Assembly (NCBI RefSeq): GCF_007992095.1
Contig: NZ_BJZP01000009.1
Span: forward strand, 62,001 to 126,000
Source: Paenirhizobium naphthalenivorans
GTDB lineage: Bacteria; Pseudomonadota; Alphaproteobacteria; Rhizobiales; Rhizobiaceae
Length of the DNA stretch: 64,000 nt
Direction: 5' to 3'
Positions 36,674 to 45,278 of this stretch are shown here, in pieces. The first letter of the stretch is position 1; each line of letters opens with the position of its first letter. The position numbers and the translations under genes are program-made. The notes beneath the pieces are model-generated. The model did no database searches, was not told where the DNA came from, and saw only the letters and a program-made list of their open reading frames with translations.

Positions 36674-37297
36674 ATGAACTCGTATGTGAACATGGGTGTT
36701 GGTGCTCTTCTTGGCACCGTTTTCGTTCTGATGACCGTATCCATAGCGTCGGAAGGCATTTTCCGTTCGGAGGTTCCGGAGAAGGAAGGCTATGCCATCG
36801 TTGCTGAGGCTTCCTCCGACGCCCAAGCTGGCGCTGACGCCGCTGCTGCCACGGAAACGCCGATTGCCACGCTCCTGGCAAGCGCCGATGCTGCCGCTGG
36901 TCAAACGATCTTCAAGAAGTGCACGAGCTGTCATAACGCCGACAAGGGTGGTGCCAACAAGGTTGGCCCGAATCTTTTCGGCGTTGTTGGGCGTCCGGTC
37001 GCATCGCATGAGGGTTTTGCCTACTCGGCCGGGATGAAGGATTTTTCGCAGGGCAGTTCGGTCACTTGGACCTATGAAAACCTGAACCACTTCCTGACGG
37101 CTCCGAAGAAGTTCATCGCCGGAACGGCCATGGGCTTTGCCGGCCTGAAGAAGGAAGAAGAGCGCGCCAACCTGATTGCCTATCTGCGCACGCTGGCCGA
37201 CACCCCGGTTCCGCTGCCGGCCGCCGATGCCGCCGCTGCTCCGGTTGAGGCTACCCCGACCACTGAAGCCGCACCGGCACCGGCCGCGAACAACTAA
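36674..37297 (+). CDS. cycM: Membrane-anchored cytochrome c (CycM-like)
   Basis: 207 aa. An N-terminal helix ([20 protein letters not shown]) acts as an uncleaved anchor, followed by a flexible Ala-rich linker to about residue 75. The class I cytochrome c domain has the heme motif CTSCH near residue 90, [12 protein letters not shown] and the axial Met in [11 protein letters not shown]. It ends in an Ala/Pro tail. CycM-type proteins carry electrons between the bc1 complex and aa3 oxidase in rhizobia. ATG 36674 is chosen over an in-frame TTG two codons earlier. Confidence 0.92.
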   Translation: MNSYVNMGVGALLGTVFVLMTVSIASEGIFRSEVPEKEGYAIVAEASSDAQAGADAAAATETPIATLLASADAAAGQTIFKKCTSCHNADKGGANKVGPNLFGVVGRPVASHEGFAYSAGMKDFSQGSSVTWTYENLNHFLTAPKKFIAGTAMGFAGLKKEEERANLIAYLRTLADTPVPLPAADAAAAPVEATPTTEAAPAPAANN

Positions 37298-37332
37298 GGC
37301 AGGGTCTTTTCCGGCCGGTTTGTGAGACAAAT

Positions 37333-37363
37333 GAAAAATGCCCGGCTTTGCCCGGGCATTTTT
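37333..37363. terminator. Bidirectional terminator between cycM and the AEC transporter
   Basis: GAAAAATGCCCGG-CTTTG-CCCGGGCATTTTTC: a G+C-rich stem (ATGCCCGG with CCGGGCAT) flanked by an A-run on the left and a T-run on the right, good on both strands. Confidence 0.85.
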
Positions 37364-37391
37364 CGTTGAGCGACATATAACTGTGTGCCGG

Positions 37392-38336
37392 CTACTGCAG
37401 GATCCAGGCCCAAAGCGTCACGCTGAGCACCCCGACGGCGGTCGAGAGCGAGATGGCCGAAGCGGCCAGCCCGTGTCCGACACCAAAGCGGTTGGCGATC
37501 AGCCAGGCATTGATGCCGGTCGGGACCGAGGAGGTCAGTACGAGGGCCGCCGTCCAGTCGGCGCTCAATCCCAGGGCCCGGCAGGCAAGCCAGACACAGG
37601 CCGGCATCACGAGCAGTTTTAGGCTCGTGACGACCACCGCAATGCGGACATTGCCGTTGATTCCGTATTTGTTGAGCGCCATGCCGAGCGAAATCAGCGC
37701 GGCCGGCGCCGCCATGGCGGTGATTTGATCCACCACGCTTGCCAAAACGCCGGGAAATTCAAGCCCACTCACATGCACGACAAGACCTGCGGCAAGGCCG
37801 ATGATCAGCGGGTTACGCACTAGATTGGTACCGACTTGGCGCAGTACGTTCACCAGCCCTCGAGCCTCGCCGCCGTTCACCTTGTGCTCGGCGCGCTCCA
37901 TCAGTACCGTTCCGATAACCATCATCAGGGGCAGGTGCACGGCTAGCAAGATCGACACCGCGACGATGCCATCGCTTCCGACGGTACGTTCGACGAGGGG
38001 CAAGCCGATGAAGATGTTGTTGGCAAAGGCGGAGGATACCCCGGCCAGAACCCCCACGCGGGCATCTCGTCCAAAGAAACGCGTTGCCAGAAAATGACCG
38101 AGAGCCCAGGTCACTGCGACGCCGGAGAAGTAAGCGATCCAGAGGCGGAACGGCGAAGCCCCATGGAAGTCGGCATGGGAGATGGTCCTGAAGAGCAGGA
38201 CCGGAACCGCGACCTTGAAGACGAATTCGCCCAAGCCGTCACCAATGTCGGCGTTCAGGATCCGGGTTTTGACGAGCCCCCAGCCAAACAGGATGAGGAT
38301 GAAGATCGGAAAGACGTCTTGGGCAATTTCATACAT
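37392..38336 (-). CDS. AEC-family transporter (auxin efflux carrier-like permease)
   Basis: 314 aa with about ten membrane segments. It starts MYEIAQDVFPIFILILFGWGL, typical of AEC permeases. NIFIGLPL and the C-terminal SSVPTGINAWLIANRFGVG segment (an SxPxG-type crossover motif) support the family. Bacterial AEC members transport malate, malonate or other small carboxylates; the substrate here is unknown. Three small-RNA-like hairpins lie upstream on the same strand, ending in a terminator about 100 nt before this start. Confidence 0.85.
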   Translation of the reverse strand: MYEIAQDVFPIFILILFGWGLVKTRILNADIGDGLGEFVFKVAVPVLLFRTISHADFHGASPFRLWIAYFSGVAVTWALGHFLATRFFGRDARVGVLAGVSSAFANNIFIGLPLVERTVGSDGIVAVSILLAVHLPLMMVIGTVLMERAEHKVNGGEARGLVNVLRQVGTNLVRNPLIIGLAAGLVVHVSGLEFPGVLASVVDQITAMAAPAALISLGMALNKYGINGNVRIAVVVTSLKLLVMPACVWLACRALGLSADWTAALVLTSSVPTGINAWLIANRFGVGHGLAASAISLSTAVGVLSVTLWAWILQ

Positions 38337-38438
38337 GGGCGGAATGGCTCTCAAGGGGGGGCGAGGAGCCGAGATTTACCGTGATGCGGGCTGGACGGCC
38401 AGTACTGATCAGCGTTTGCGAGTACGGTTGTCTGACAA

Positions 38439-38548
38439 GAAAAAAGCGGGGTTTCCCCCGCCTTCCCTCCCGATCTTGCCGGGCCTGAAGCCGCGTCGCC
38501 AGTACATCCGTGGTCGATGCGAGTTCAATCGGGGACGAACATGTCCCC
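38439..38548 (-). ncRNA. Candidate small RNA, copy A of a two-member family
   Basis: Read on minus, hairpin 1 is GGGGAC-ATGTTC-GTCCCC (38531-38548). Hairpin 2 is CGCATCG/CGACGCG (38492-38521) with the 16-nt loop ACCACGGATGTACTGG. The intrinsic terminator is AAGGCGGGG-GAAA-CCCCGCTTTTTT (38439-38464). The same three elements occur in copy B at 52693-52789 with an identical hairpin-2 loop. The 5' end is unknown and no clear promoter is seen. An alternative long pairing extends to about 38577 (GAAGC with GCTTC). An open frame runs through on the same strand but continues past the terminator. Confidence 0.6.
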
Positions 38549-38725
38549 CCGCGGACGGCGATGCCTGTGAGCCGCTTCATGCCGTCTTCACTTGAGGGCT
38601 TTCTAAGGCGTCTGCATGACAAGGGAATGACGTCTTCGGATTTCTTCCCGCGTTGCGGTTTTCGCTTTCCTGCGGAGGAAAAACGGCTATGACCAAAAAA
38701 TAACATTATCGGAGATCCGGAATTT

Positions 38726-39718
38726 ATGAGCAGGTTCGATGTTCTCACCGTCGGTAACGCCATCGTCGACATCATTTCGCGTTGCGAGGATTCCTTTCTC
38801 GTCGACAACGGCATCACCAAGGGAGCAATGAACCTGATTGATGCCGAGCGCGCCGAGACACTCTATGCCCTTATGGGGCCTGCGGTCGAAGCCTCCGGCG
38901 GTAGTGCCGGCAATACGGCAGCCGGCATCGCCAGCCTTGGCGGCAAGGCCGCCTATTTCGGCAAGGTCGCGCAGGATCAGTTGGGCACGATCTTCGCACA
39001 CGACATCCGCGCCCAGGGTGTGCATTACGAGACAAAGCCGGAAGGCACCTTCCCACCGACCGCGCGCAGCATGATTTTCGTCACCGAGGACGGTGAGCGC
39101 TCGATGAACACCTATCTCGGCGCCTGCGTCGAGTTCGGTCCCGAAGACGTCGAACCGGAAATCGTCGCCCAGTCGAAGGTCACCTATTTCGAGGGCTATC
39201 TCTGGGATCCGCCGCGTGCCAAGCAGGCCATTCTCGAATGCGCCCGCATCGCCCACGAGAATGGCCGCGAAATGTCCATGACCCTGTCCGACAGCTTTTG
39301 CGTTGGCCGCTACCGTGACGAATTCCTGGACCTGATGCGCTCCGGTGTCGTCGACATCGTCTTTTCCAACAAGCAGGAAGCCCTTTCGCTCTACGAGACT
39401 GACGACTTCGATTTTGCGCTGGAAAAAATGGCGGGTGACTGCAAGCTCGCTGCGGTGACGATGAGTGACGAAGGGGCGGTGATCCTCAAGGGCAAAGAGC
39501 GTATTCGTGTGGAGGCGACGGTGATCGACGAACTGGTCGACACGACTGGCGCAGGCGATCTGTTCGCTGCCGGTTTCCTCTATGGCTACACCCAAGGGCG
39601 TACGCTCGAAGACTGCGGCCGCATCGGCTGCCTTGCTGCTGGCATCGTCATCCAGCAGATTGGTCCGCGGCCGCTCGGTTCACTGTCCAAGGCGGCACGC
39701 GAAGCCGGGCTTATTTGA
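38726..39718 (+). CDS. PfkB-family adenosine kinase
   Basis: 330 aa. The N-terminal signature LTVGNAIVDII is followed by GGSAGNTAAGIASLGGKAAYFGKV (PfkB box 1) and the C-terminal DTTGAGDLFAAGFLYG with the catalytic Asp (box 2). Overall length and the N-terminal LIDAERAETLYALMGPA-type region match adenosine kinase-like members (adoK), which phosphorylate adenosine to AMP; ribose or other sugars remain possible. The ATG follows GGAGATCCGGAATTT. Its last 8 bases overlap the convergent SH3 gene. Confidence 0.88.
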   Translation: MSRFDVLTVGNAIVDIISRCEDSFLVDNGITKGAMNLIDAERAETLYALMGPAVEASGGSAGNTAAGIASLGGKAAYFGKVAQDQLGTIFAHDIRAQGVHYETKPEGTFPPTARSMIFVTEDGERSMNTYLGACVEFGPEDVEPEIVAQSKVTYFEGYLWDPPRAKQAILECARIAHENGREMSMTLSDSFCVGRYRDEFLDLMRSGVVDIVFSNKQEALSLYETDDFDFALEKMAGDCKLAAVTMSDEGAVILKGKERIRVEATVIDELVDTTGAGDLFAAGFLYGYTQGRTLEDCGRIGCLAAGIVIQQIGPRPLGSLSKAAREAGLI

Positions 39719-40247
39719 AGGCCTCGCCCGGATAGGCGCCCCAGATCTCGCCCTGCGCGACCCAGCCTGTGACGCCGCTGACCTCCGCCCGGCACCAGTT
39801 GCCGGTGCATTCGTCGAGCCGGATCACCACGCCCGGTTCGAGCTTGGCGACCACCTGTGCGGTCGATTGCGAATCGGCGCGCAGGTTCACGTAGACGTTG
39901 TTGCCACGCATCCACGGTGCGGCGATCGCGGTGCGTTCTCCCGAAAGAAGTGTCTGGCTTACCCAACCATCGGTGCCGTCCGCGTCCCGGATGCGTCGCC
40001 AGTTCTCGTATTCTTGGATGATTTCCACCGGTAGGCCGGATTTCAGGTAGAGCCAGGACACCGCATAGTCGGTGCTAGGGCCGATGCGTAGATTGACCCG
40101 CTTGGCTTTCAGGCTGACGAAGCGCGGCAACGGCAGGCCGCTCGATCCCTTGGAGACAGCTTGGGCTTCTGCTATCGGCCCGCCCATCGGCGAAAACCCG
40201 AGGGCGATCGACGCAATGAGGGAGGCACGAAGCACAAAGTGACGCAT
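39711..40247 (-). CDS. Exported bacterial SH3-domain protein, 178 aa
   Basis: A signal peptide (MRHFVLRASLIASIALGF...AEAQA) precedes two SH3b repeats: VNLRIGPSTDYAVSWLYLKSGLPVEII...GWVSQTLL at about 50-105, and VYVNLRADSQSTAQVVAKLEPGVVI...GWVAQGEIWG at about 117-172. SH3b domains often bind peptidoglycan peptides, so a periplasmic wall-associated role is likely. No enzyme domain is attached. Two cysteines (CTGNWC) in the second repeat could form a disulphide. It is divergent from the dehydrogenase gene. Confidence 0.85.
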   Translation of the reverse strand: MRHFVLRASLIASIALGFSPMGGPIAEAQAVSKGSSGLPLPRFVSLKAKRVNLRIGPSTDYAVSWLYLKSGLPVEIIQEYENWRRIRDADGTDGWVSQTLLSGERTAIAAPWMRGNNVYVNLRADSQSTAQVVAKLEPGVVIRLDECTGNWCRAEVSGVTGWVAQGEIWGAYPGEAFK

Positions 40248-40444
40248 GGCGGTTCCGATCGCTCTAAGATTTCAAGGGCGTTTTCGCGGTCCCGACTGCG
40301 ATCTGCCAGGTTCTGCCAGAAAACGGGCACCGACCTGCGAGGTTTTGTTTGTCTTCGCCGACGGGTTTGGTAGAAAATGCCCTGAACGGGGAAATTATCC
40401 CCCGTCTTGGTTAACGACCTCTGAACAAGGCATCGATTCTTCCC

Positions 40445-41449
40445 ATGACGAACAGGAAAAGACCCAAGGTCTACATCACCCGGAAGCTGCCGGACGCCGT
40501 GGAAACCCGCATGTGCGAATTGTTCGAGACTGAGTTGAACGTCGATGACAAGCCGCGCAGCCAACCGGAACTGGTCGCCGCCGTGAAGAGCGCTGAAGTT
40601 CTGGTCCCGACGGTCACCGACCGCATCGATGCCGCCCTGATCGAGCAGGCGGGTCCGCAGCTCAAGTTGATCGCCAGTTTTTCCAACGGCTATGACCATA
40701 TCGACGTCGATGCGGCGGCGAAAAAGGGCATTACCGTCACCAATACACCGAACGTCCTGACCGAGGACACCGCCGACATGACCATGGCATTGATCCTCGC
40801 AGTGCCGCGTCGTCTGGTCGAGGGCGCGCGCATCCTGATGGATCAGCCGGGTGAGTGGAGTGGCTGGTCTCCGACCTGGATGCTTGGGCGCCGCATATGG
40901 GGCAAGCGTATCGGCATCATCGGCATGGGCCGCATCGGCACCGCCGTTGCGCGCCGCGCCAAGGCCTTTGGCCTGTCGATCCATTACCACAACCGCAAGC
41001 GCGTCAATCCGACGACCGAGGACGATCTGGAAGCGACCTATTGGGACAGTCTCGACCAGATGCTCGCCCGCGTTGACATCGTCTCGGTCAACTGCCCGTC
41101 GACGCCAGCGACCTTTCATCTTCTCTCGGCGCGCCGCTTGGCGCTGATGCAGCCGACCAGTTACATCGTCAATACCGCGCGCGGTGACATTATTGACGAG
41201 GATGCGCTGATCCTGTGCCTGCGCGATGGCTCGATCGCCGGCGCCGGTCTCGACGTGTTCGAGAATGAGCCGGCGGTGAATCCGAAGCTGGTCAAGCTGG
41301 CGAATCAAGGCAAGGTCGTGCTCTTGCCACATACCGGCTCGGCGACGATCGAGGGTCGCATCGACATGGGCGACAAGGTGATCATCAACATCCGCACCTA
41401 TTTCGATGGTCACCGTCCGCCGAACCGCGTCTTGCCCAGCCGGACCTGA
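40445..41449 (+). CDS. D-glycerate dehydrogenase / glyoxylate-hydroxypyruvate reductase
   Basis: 334 aa of the D-2-hydroxyacid dehydrogenase family. Visible are SFSNGYDHIDVDAA, the NAD-binding motif GIIGMGRIGTAVARRAKAFG (about 159-178), the catalytic Arg in NTARGDIIDEDAL, Glu in GLDVFENEPAVNP and His in LLPHTGSATIE. It interconverts glyoxylate/glycolate and hydroxypyruvate/D-glycerate with NAD(P)H. The GHSA-like end of formate dehydrogenases is absent. It is a single gene, start ATG 40445. Confidence 0.9.
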   Translation: MTNRKRPKVYITRKLPDAVETRMCELFETELNVDDKPRSQPELVAAVKSAEVLVPTVTDRIDAALIEQAGPQLKLIASFSNGYDHIDVDAAAKKGITVTNTPNVLTEDTADMTMALILAVPRRLVEGARILMDQPGEWSGWSPTWMLGRRIWGKRIGIIGMGRIGTAVARRAKAFGLSIHYHNRKRVNPTTEDDLEATYWDSLDQMLARVDIVSVNCPSTPATFHLLSARRLALMQPTSYIVNTARGDIIDEDALILCLRDGSIAGAGLDVFENEPAVNPKLVKLANQGKVVLLPHTGSATIEGRIDMGDKVIINIRTYFDGHRPPNRVLPSRT

Positions 41450-41473
41450 TTCGGTTGGCGTTCCGGGAACTTT

Positions 41474-41950
41474 TTACACAAGCTCCCGCCGCATCTCGAT
41501 CGATGTGGTCCGATCAAAGCCGGCATGACGGTTTTCCGCGGTCTTGCTAAAACCCCATTGGGCGAACAACTGATGGTTTTCGGTGAGTTCTATTCTCGTT
41601 TCCAGCCGGAGTGTGGATAGACCGAGCTCGCGCGCGACCACTTCGGCTCTGGCGAGCATCATCCGGCCGATCCCCTTGCCTTGCGCCTCGGGCAGCACCG
41701 CGAGCTTGCCGATGTAGAGCATGTTGTCCTCCGGCTTCAGGAAGACGCAGCCGACAAGCTGACCGTTGTCCATCGCGGCGAAGGCGATTTCCAATGCGGC
41801 CTTTTGTCTGAGAGAAACGGGTGTCAGCGCGTGCGCGGAGGAGGGCGGCTCGATCCGCCCGTCCATGGAGGAAAAGGCCGACAGGATGACTGCCAGCAGT
41901 GCGTCATGGCGAGTGAAGTTACCGTCAATCCGGATAAGCTCGACACTCAT
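41474..41950 (-). CDS. GNAT-family N-acetyltransferase
   Basis: 158 aa. One acetyltransferase domain with VGCVFLKPEDNMLYIGKLAVLPEAQGKGIGRMML, where QGKGIG is the acetyl-CoA pyrophosphate-binding motif A, and LRLETRIELTENHQLFAQWGF (motif B). The substrate is unknown. Its ATG overlaps the moeB stop by 4 nt (ATGA type), so it is translated with moeB as a pair. The C-terminus ends before a short terminator-poor region shared with the convergent dehydrogenase. Confidence 0.9.
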   Translation of the reverse strand: MSVELIRIDGNFTRHDALLAVILSAFSSMDGRIEPPSSAHALTPVSLRQKAALEIAFAAMDNGQLVGCVFLKPEDNMLYIGKLAVLPEAQGKGIGRMMLARAEVVARELGLSTLRLETRIELTENHQLFAQWGFSKTAENRHAGFDRTTSIEMRRELV

Positions 41951-42714
41951 GGCGCGGCGGTCGCCTTGCGCCGCTTGTAACGAATGGTGTCGAAGCGGGC
42001 CGAAAGGGCATCATAGAGCAGCAAACGGCCGATCAAAGGCTCTCCAATTCCGGTGATCAGCTTGATCGCCTCCATTGCCATCAGGGTGCCAATCACGCCG
42101 GTCAGCGCGCCGATGATGCCTGCCTCTGAGCAGGCGGGCACCAGGCCGGCCGGCGGCTGTTCGGGAAAAAGATCGCGGTAGCGCGGATTGGGTTCCCCCC
42201 TGTCATTCGCTTCATAGGGCTTCAGCACAGTGAGCGATCCGTCGAAGCGGCCGACAGCACCGGTCACCAGCGGGATCCGACCATGTTCAGCCGCATCGGC
42301 GGCGGCATAGCGCGTGTCGAAATTGTCAGACCCATCGACCAGAAGATCGAAGCCGCCCAGATAGTCCCCGGCGAACCGTGCGTCGAAACGCCCCTCAAAC
42401 CGTAGGACTGTGACATGCGGATTGAGCCGGGCAATGGCTTGCGCGGCACTCCGCGTCTTCTCCTCGCCGATCGTGCCGTTGTCATGGATGACCTGGCGTT
42501 GCAGGTTGGATAACGAGACGCGGTCGTCGTCAACGATGCCGAGTGTGCCGACGCCGGCGGCAGCGAGATACATCAACGCCGGCGCTCCGAGCCCGCCGGC
42601 GCCGATCATCAGGACCCGGGCGGCCTTCAGGCGTTGTTGTCCTTGCCCGCCGATCTCGGGGAGCAGGATATGCCGATGATAACGGGATATTTCTTCGGGG
42701 CTGAGCGGATCCAT
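41947..42714 (-). CDS. moeB: ThiF/MoeB-family adenylyltransferase
   Basis: 255 aa. Family members activate the C-terminus of MoaD or ThiS as an acyl-adenylate for sulfur transfer. RYHRHILLPEIGGQGQQRL, the nucleotide-binding GAGGLGAPALMYLAAAGVG and DDRVSLSNLQRQ with its Arg are present, and a Cys in GLVPACSEAGIIG. The two CxxC zinc motifs of E. coli MoeB are missing: the site reads PRYRDLF, and no CxxC ends the protein. I start at MDPLSPEEISRYH (42714). It lies 41 nt after recF and may be co-transcribed. Confidence 0.88.
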   Translation of the reverse strand: MDPLSPEEISRYHRHILLPEIGGQGQQRLKAARVLMIGAGGLGAPALMYLAAAGVGTLGIVDDDRVSLSNLQRQVIHDNGTIGEEKTRSAAQAIARLNPHVTVLRFEGRFDARFAGDYLGGFDLLVDGSDNFDTRYAAADAAEHGRIPLVTGAVGRFDGSLTVLKPYEANDRGEPNPRYRDLFPEQPPAGLVPACSEAGIIGALTGVIGTLMAMEAIKLITGIGEPLIGRLLLYDALSARFDTIRYKRRKATAAP

Positions 42715-42755
42715 GGGCACAATAATGGCATGGCTGGCTGGGGCGGGAAAGGCCG

Positions 42756-43874
42756 TCAAGCGACAAGCACGCTGTCGCGTACGGTTATGAACTGGGCGCG
42801 CTCGCCGAGCGCCGAAAACATCGACCGGTCCGTGCCAGTCATGAAGGCCTGACCGCCGAGCGCATCGATCCGGTTGAACAGCGCCGCACGCCGGCCTTCG
42901 TCGAAATGCGCAGCGATCTCATCGAGCAGCAGGATTGGCGCATGCCCGGTCATGGTGGCAACCAGTTTGGCATGGGCGAGGATCAGGCCAACGAGCAGAG
43001 CCTTCTGTTCGCCGGTCGAGCAACGTTCCGCCTCGATGTCCTTGTCGGCATGGCGCACCAGAAGATCGGCGCGGTGCGGCCCTTCGAGCGTCCGGCCGGC
43101 GGCCGCATCGCGGTAGCGGCCACTGGCCAGTGCTTCCCCGTAGCGGTCCTCAAGCTCGATCGCTGGCCCTTCCGTTTTGTCGAAAAAGCCTTTCAGCGCC
43201 AGCTGTGCCGAGGGAAAGCTCGAATCGTCCGGGCTTCTGGCCAGGCCGGCGAGTAGCCCCAGCATTTCCCGGCGGGCCAGCGTCATCGCCACGCCAAGGG
43301 CCGCCATCTGTTGCTCGATGCCGGTAAGCCAGGCCGGATCGAAACGGCCTTCCGACAGGAGCCTGTTACGGCTGCGCATGGCGCGCTCGAAATCACTGGC
43401 ACGGCGTCCGTGCGCCGGGTCGAGTGAAAGAACCAGTCGGTCGAGGAAGCGTCGCCGGTCGGCGGCAGGTCCGGTGAAGAGCCCGTCCATCGACGGCGTA
43501 AGCCACAGGATGCGCAGGTGGTCAGTCAGTTCATCGACCGATCTGGTTGGCGTACCGTTGAGGCGCAGCCGGCGCACGACGGTTTCCCCTTCGCCCTCCG
43601 TTCCGGTACCGATTTCGACCACGCCCTCCATTCCTTCGACCTCAGCGAAGATCGAAAAGCCGCCCGTCGCTCCGACGCGAACGACATCGGCAAGAACGGC
43701 ACGGCGAAGGCCTCGCCCGGGCGAGAGGAAGGACACGGCCTCCATCAGATTGGTCTTGCCGGCGCCGTTCTCCCCGGTCAGCACGACATGTCGCCCGTCG
43801 AGCGCGAGTGTCGCGGTCGGATAATTCCGGAAATCCGTGAGTTTCAGCCGGTGGATCGAGGTCTTGTGCGTCAT
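42756..43874 (-). CDS. recF: DNA replication and repair protein RecF
   Basis: 372 aa. An SMC-like ABC ATPase that recruits RecR/RecO to single-strand gaps. It has LKLTDFRNYPTATLAL at the N-terminus and Walker A GENGAGKTNLMEAV. The signature motif is STGEQKALLVGLILAHA, and Walker B is PILLLDEIAAHFDEGRR. The C-terminal MTGTDRSMF is typical. It is not next to dnaN or gyrB here, which is usual in Rhizobiaceae. Start ATG 43874, downstream of a 177-nt gap with no recognisable element. Confidence 0.95.
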   Translation of the reverse strand: MTHKTSIHRLKLTDFRNYPTATLALDGRHVVLTGENGAGKTNLMEAVSFLSPGRGLRRAVLADVVRVGATGGFSIFAEVEGMEGVVEIGTGTEGEGETVVRRLRLNGTPTRSVDELTDHLRILWLTPSMDGLFTGPAADRRRFLDRLVLSLDPAHGRRASDFERAMRSRNRLLSEGRFDPAWLTGIEQQMAALGVAMTLARREMLGLLAGLARSPDDSSFPSAQLALKGFFDKTEGPAIELEDRYGEALASGRYRDAAAGRTLEGPHRADLLVRHADKDIEAERCSTGEQKALLVGLILAHAKLVATMTGHAPILLLDEIAAHFDEGRRAALFNRIDALGGQAFMTGTDRSMFSALGERAQFITVRDSVLVA

Positions 43875-44051
43875 TGTTGTCCGGTCTTGTACCCTCCTGA
43901 GCTAGGCTGAAAGGCCGGCAATGGCAAGGTAGTCCTGCTGTTTTCTCGGGCAAGCGTGGGGCGGTTGGAGCGGCGTGGACGTTCGGACGCATGGACCGGT
44001 ACGGCACGCAGGTGTATCTGGACGTTGACGACGCGAATGCGGGGGTGCGAG

Positions 44052-44339
44052 ATGAATTCAGATCGAGACGAACTGACGCCGGAGGAAGCTCGCCGCGATC
44101 ACTGGGAGATGCTGCGCTTTCTTGCCGGTAATGCGCTGTTTGGCGCGGCGCTCGGCTTGGTCGTCGCTGGCATGCTTATGTGGTTTGACATCGGCGGGCT
44201 CGGCCGTCATCTGGCGCGGGCGCGCAATCCTGTTCTGCCGGCCGCTTTGATTGCTGTTCCGCTGGCGCTGACCTTCGCCGCTGCGGTCACCGCCTCGGCC
44301 ATCATGCTGATGCCTTATAAGAAAAAGAAGCAGCGCTAG
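44052..44339 (+). CDS. Small two-helix membrane protein, 95 aa
   Basis: I do not recognise a named family. I start at MNSDRDELTPEEARRDHWEML (44052). A charged N-terminus is followed by two predicted membrane helices (FLAGNALFGAALGLVVAGMLMWF and AALIAVPLALTFAAAVTASAIML, shown as segments at about 26-48 and 65-88) and a short basic end (KKKKQR), which suggests both termini in the cytoplasm. It lies 84 nt upstream of slyX and may be co-transcribed. Confidence 0.75.
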   Translation: MNSDRDELTPEEARRDHWEMLRFLAGNALFGAALGLVVAGMLMWFDIGGLGRHLARARNPVLPAALIAVPLALTFAAAVTASAIMLMPYKKKKQR

Positions 44340-44422
44340 GCGGGTGTCCATGCGCTTTGCCGCCATTGACCACGCGGCCGGCATCCGTCACAAGCGCCGC
44401 AGCCTTGAAAGGGAGCGAGAGC

Positions 44423-44632
44423 ATGACCGATCAGCAAGACCGCATCCTGCGGCTCGAAGAAACGGTGGCCCATCAGTCTCGGGTCATCGAGGAATTATCC
44501 GACCAGCTCACGCAGCAGTGGAAGGTGGTCGAACAGACGCGTGCCAAGCTCGATCGCTTGACCGAGCGCTTTCTTTCGCTCGAGGAGCAGGCTCTTGAGG
44601 CGCCGGCGATTACCCGGCCGCCCCACTACTGA
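44423..44632 (+). CDS. slyX: SlyX-family protein
   Basis: 69 aa, the usual size. A single coiled coil (ILRLEETVAHQSRVIEELSDQL...KLDRLTERFLSLEEQ) ends in the family's characteristic PPHY. The function is unknown; the name comes from association with the slyD region in E. coli. The start MTDQQDRILRL at 44423 follows GGGAGCGAG. It overlaps the convergent TetR gene by 7 nt at its 3' end. Confidence 0.9.
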   Translation: MTDQQDRILRLEETVAHQSRVIEELSDQLTQQWKVVEQTRAKLDRLTERFLSLEEQALEAPAITRPPHY

Positions 44633-45231
44633 TGCTGACTTTCCGCGGCGACGCCGTCCACCACAGCCGAGACGATCTGCTCGACCTGCTGTCGCGTCAC
44701 TTCTAGCCGGCTGGTGAGCAGCCGGCTCCAGGCGAAGCTGGAAAAGAGTTCGATTACCAGGTCGGGGTCGATGTCATTCCGAACCGTGCCGCGCGCTTGC
44801 CCCCGCCGGAGAATCTCGCCGGTCTGTAGGCATCTCGACAGGACGTAGCTCTGAAGGGCCTCAAGCGCGCCGGCATCGCTCTGAGCTTCGGCGATGATCG
44901 ATCGGAAGATCGCTCCGCCTCCGTCGCGCCAGAAGCCCATGAGCCCAGCGAGAAACTGCACGAGGTCCTCACGTACATCGCCGGTATCGGGATGGGGAAC
45001 GCCATCCTTCTGTCGGTGATAGACATCGAGCAGCAGCGCGGCCTTCGATGGCCACCAGCGGTAGATGGTCGGCTTTCCGGCCTTTGCCCGTTTGGCCACG
45101 GCTTCGATCGAGAAGGCCTGCAGGCCGCCTTCCAGTAGAATGGCCTGGGCCGCCTGGAGAATCGCCTCCTCGCTTGCCGGATTGCGCTGCGATCCAATTG
45201 ATGTTCGTCGCGTGGTTGTCGGCTTTCCCAT
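44626..45231 (-). CDS. TetR-family transcriptional regulator
   Basis: 201 aa. The N-terminal helix-turn-helix shows AQAILLEGGLQAFSIEAVAKRAKAGKPTIYRWWPSKAALLLDVY in pieces, with the tRNA-like recognition helix KPTIYRWWPSK at about 50-60. The C-terminal ligand domain of the TetR_C_33-like type ends near 195. I start at MGKPTTTRRTS (45231). It is divergent from a small membrane protein, and the 104-nt interval contains two near-identical 18-bp palindromic operators. Autoregulation plus control of the neighbour is therefore likely. The inducer is unknown. Confidence 0.9.
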   Translation of the reverse strand: MGKPTTTRRTSIGSQRNPASEEAILQAAQAILLEGGLQAFSIEAVAKRAKAGKPTIYRWWPSKAALLLDVYHRQKDGVPHPDTGDVREDLVQFLAGLMGFWRDGGGAIFRSIIAEAQSDAGALEALQSYVLSRCLQTGEILRRGQARGTVRNDIDPDLVIELFSSFAWSRLLTSRLEVTRQQVEQIVSAVVDGVAAESQHQ

Positions 45232-45278
45232 CCTATGGCCTTCCGTTGCTTCGCGATGCCATAGCACGATTGTCTATT

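Noticed and set aside
38439..38577. Copy A region as 6S RNA
   Set aside because: An extended fold with an internal bubble is possible, but copy B lacks the outer pairing and I cannot match 6S consensus features. The paired-hairpin family explains both loci better.
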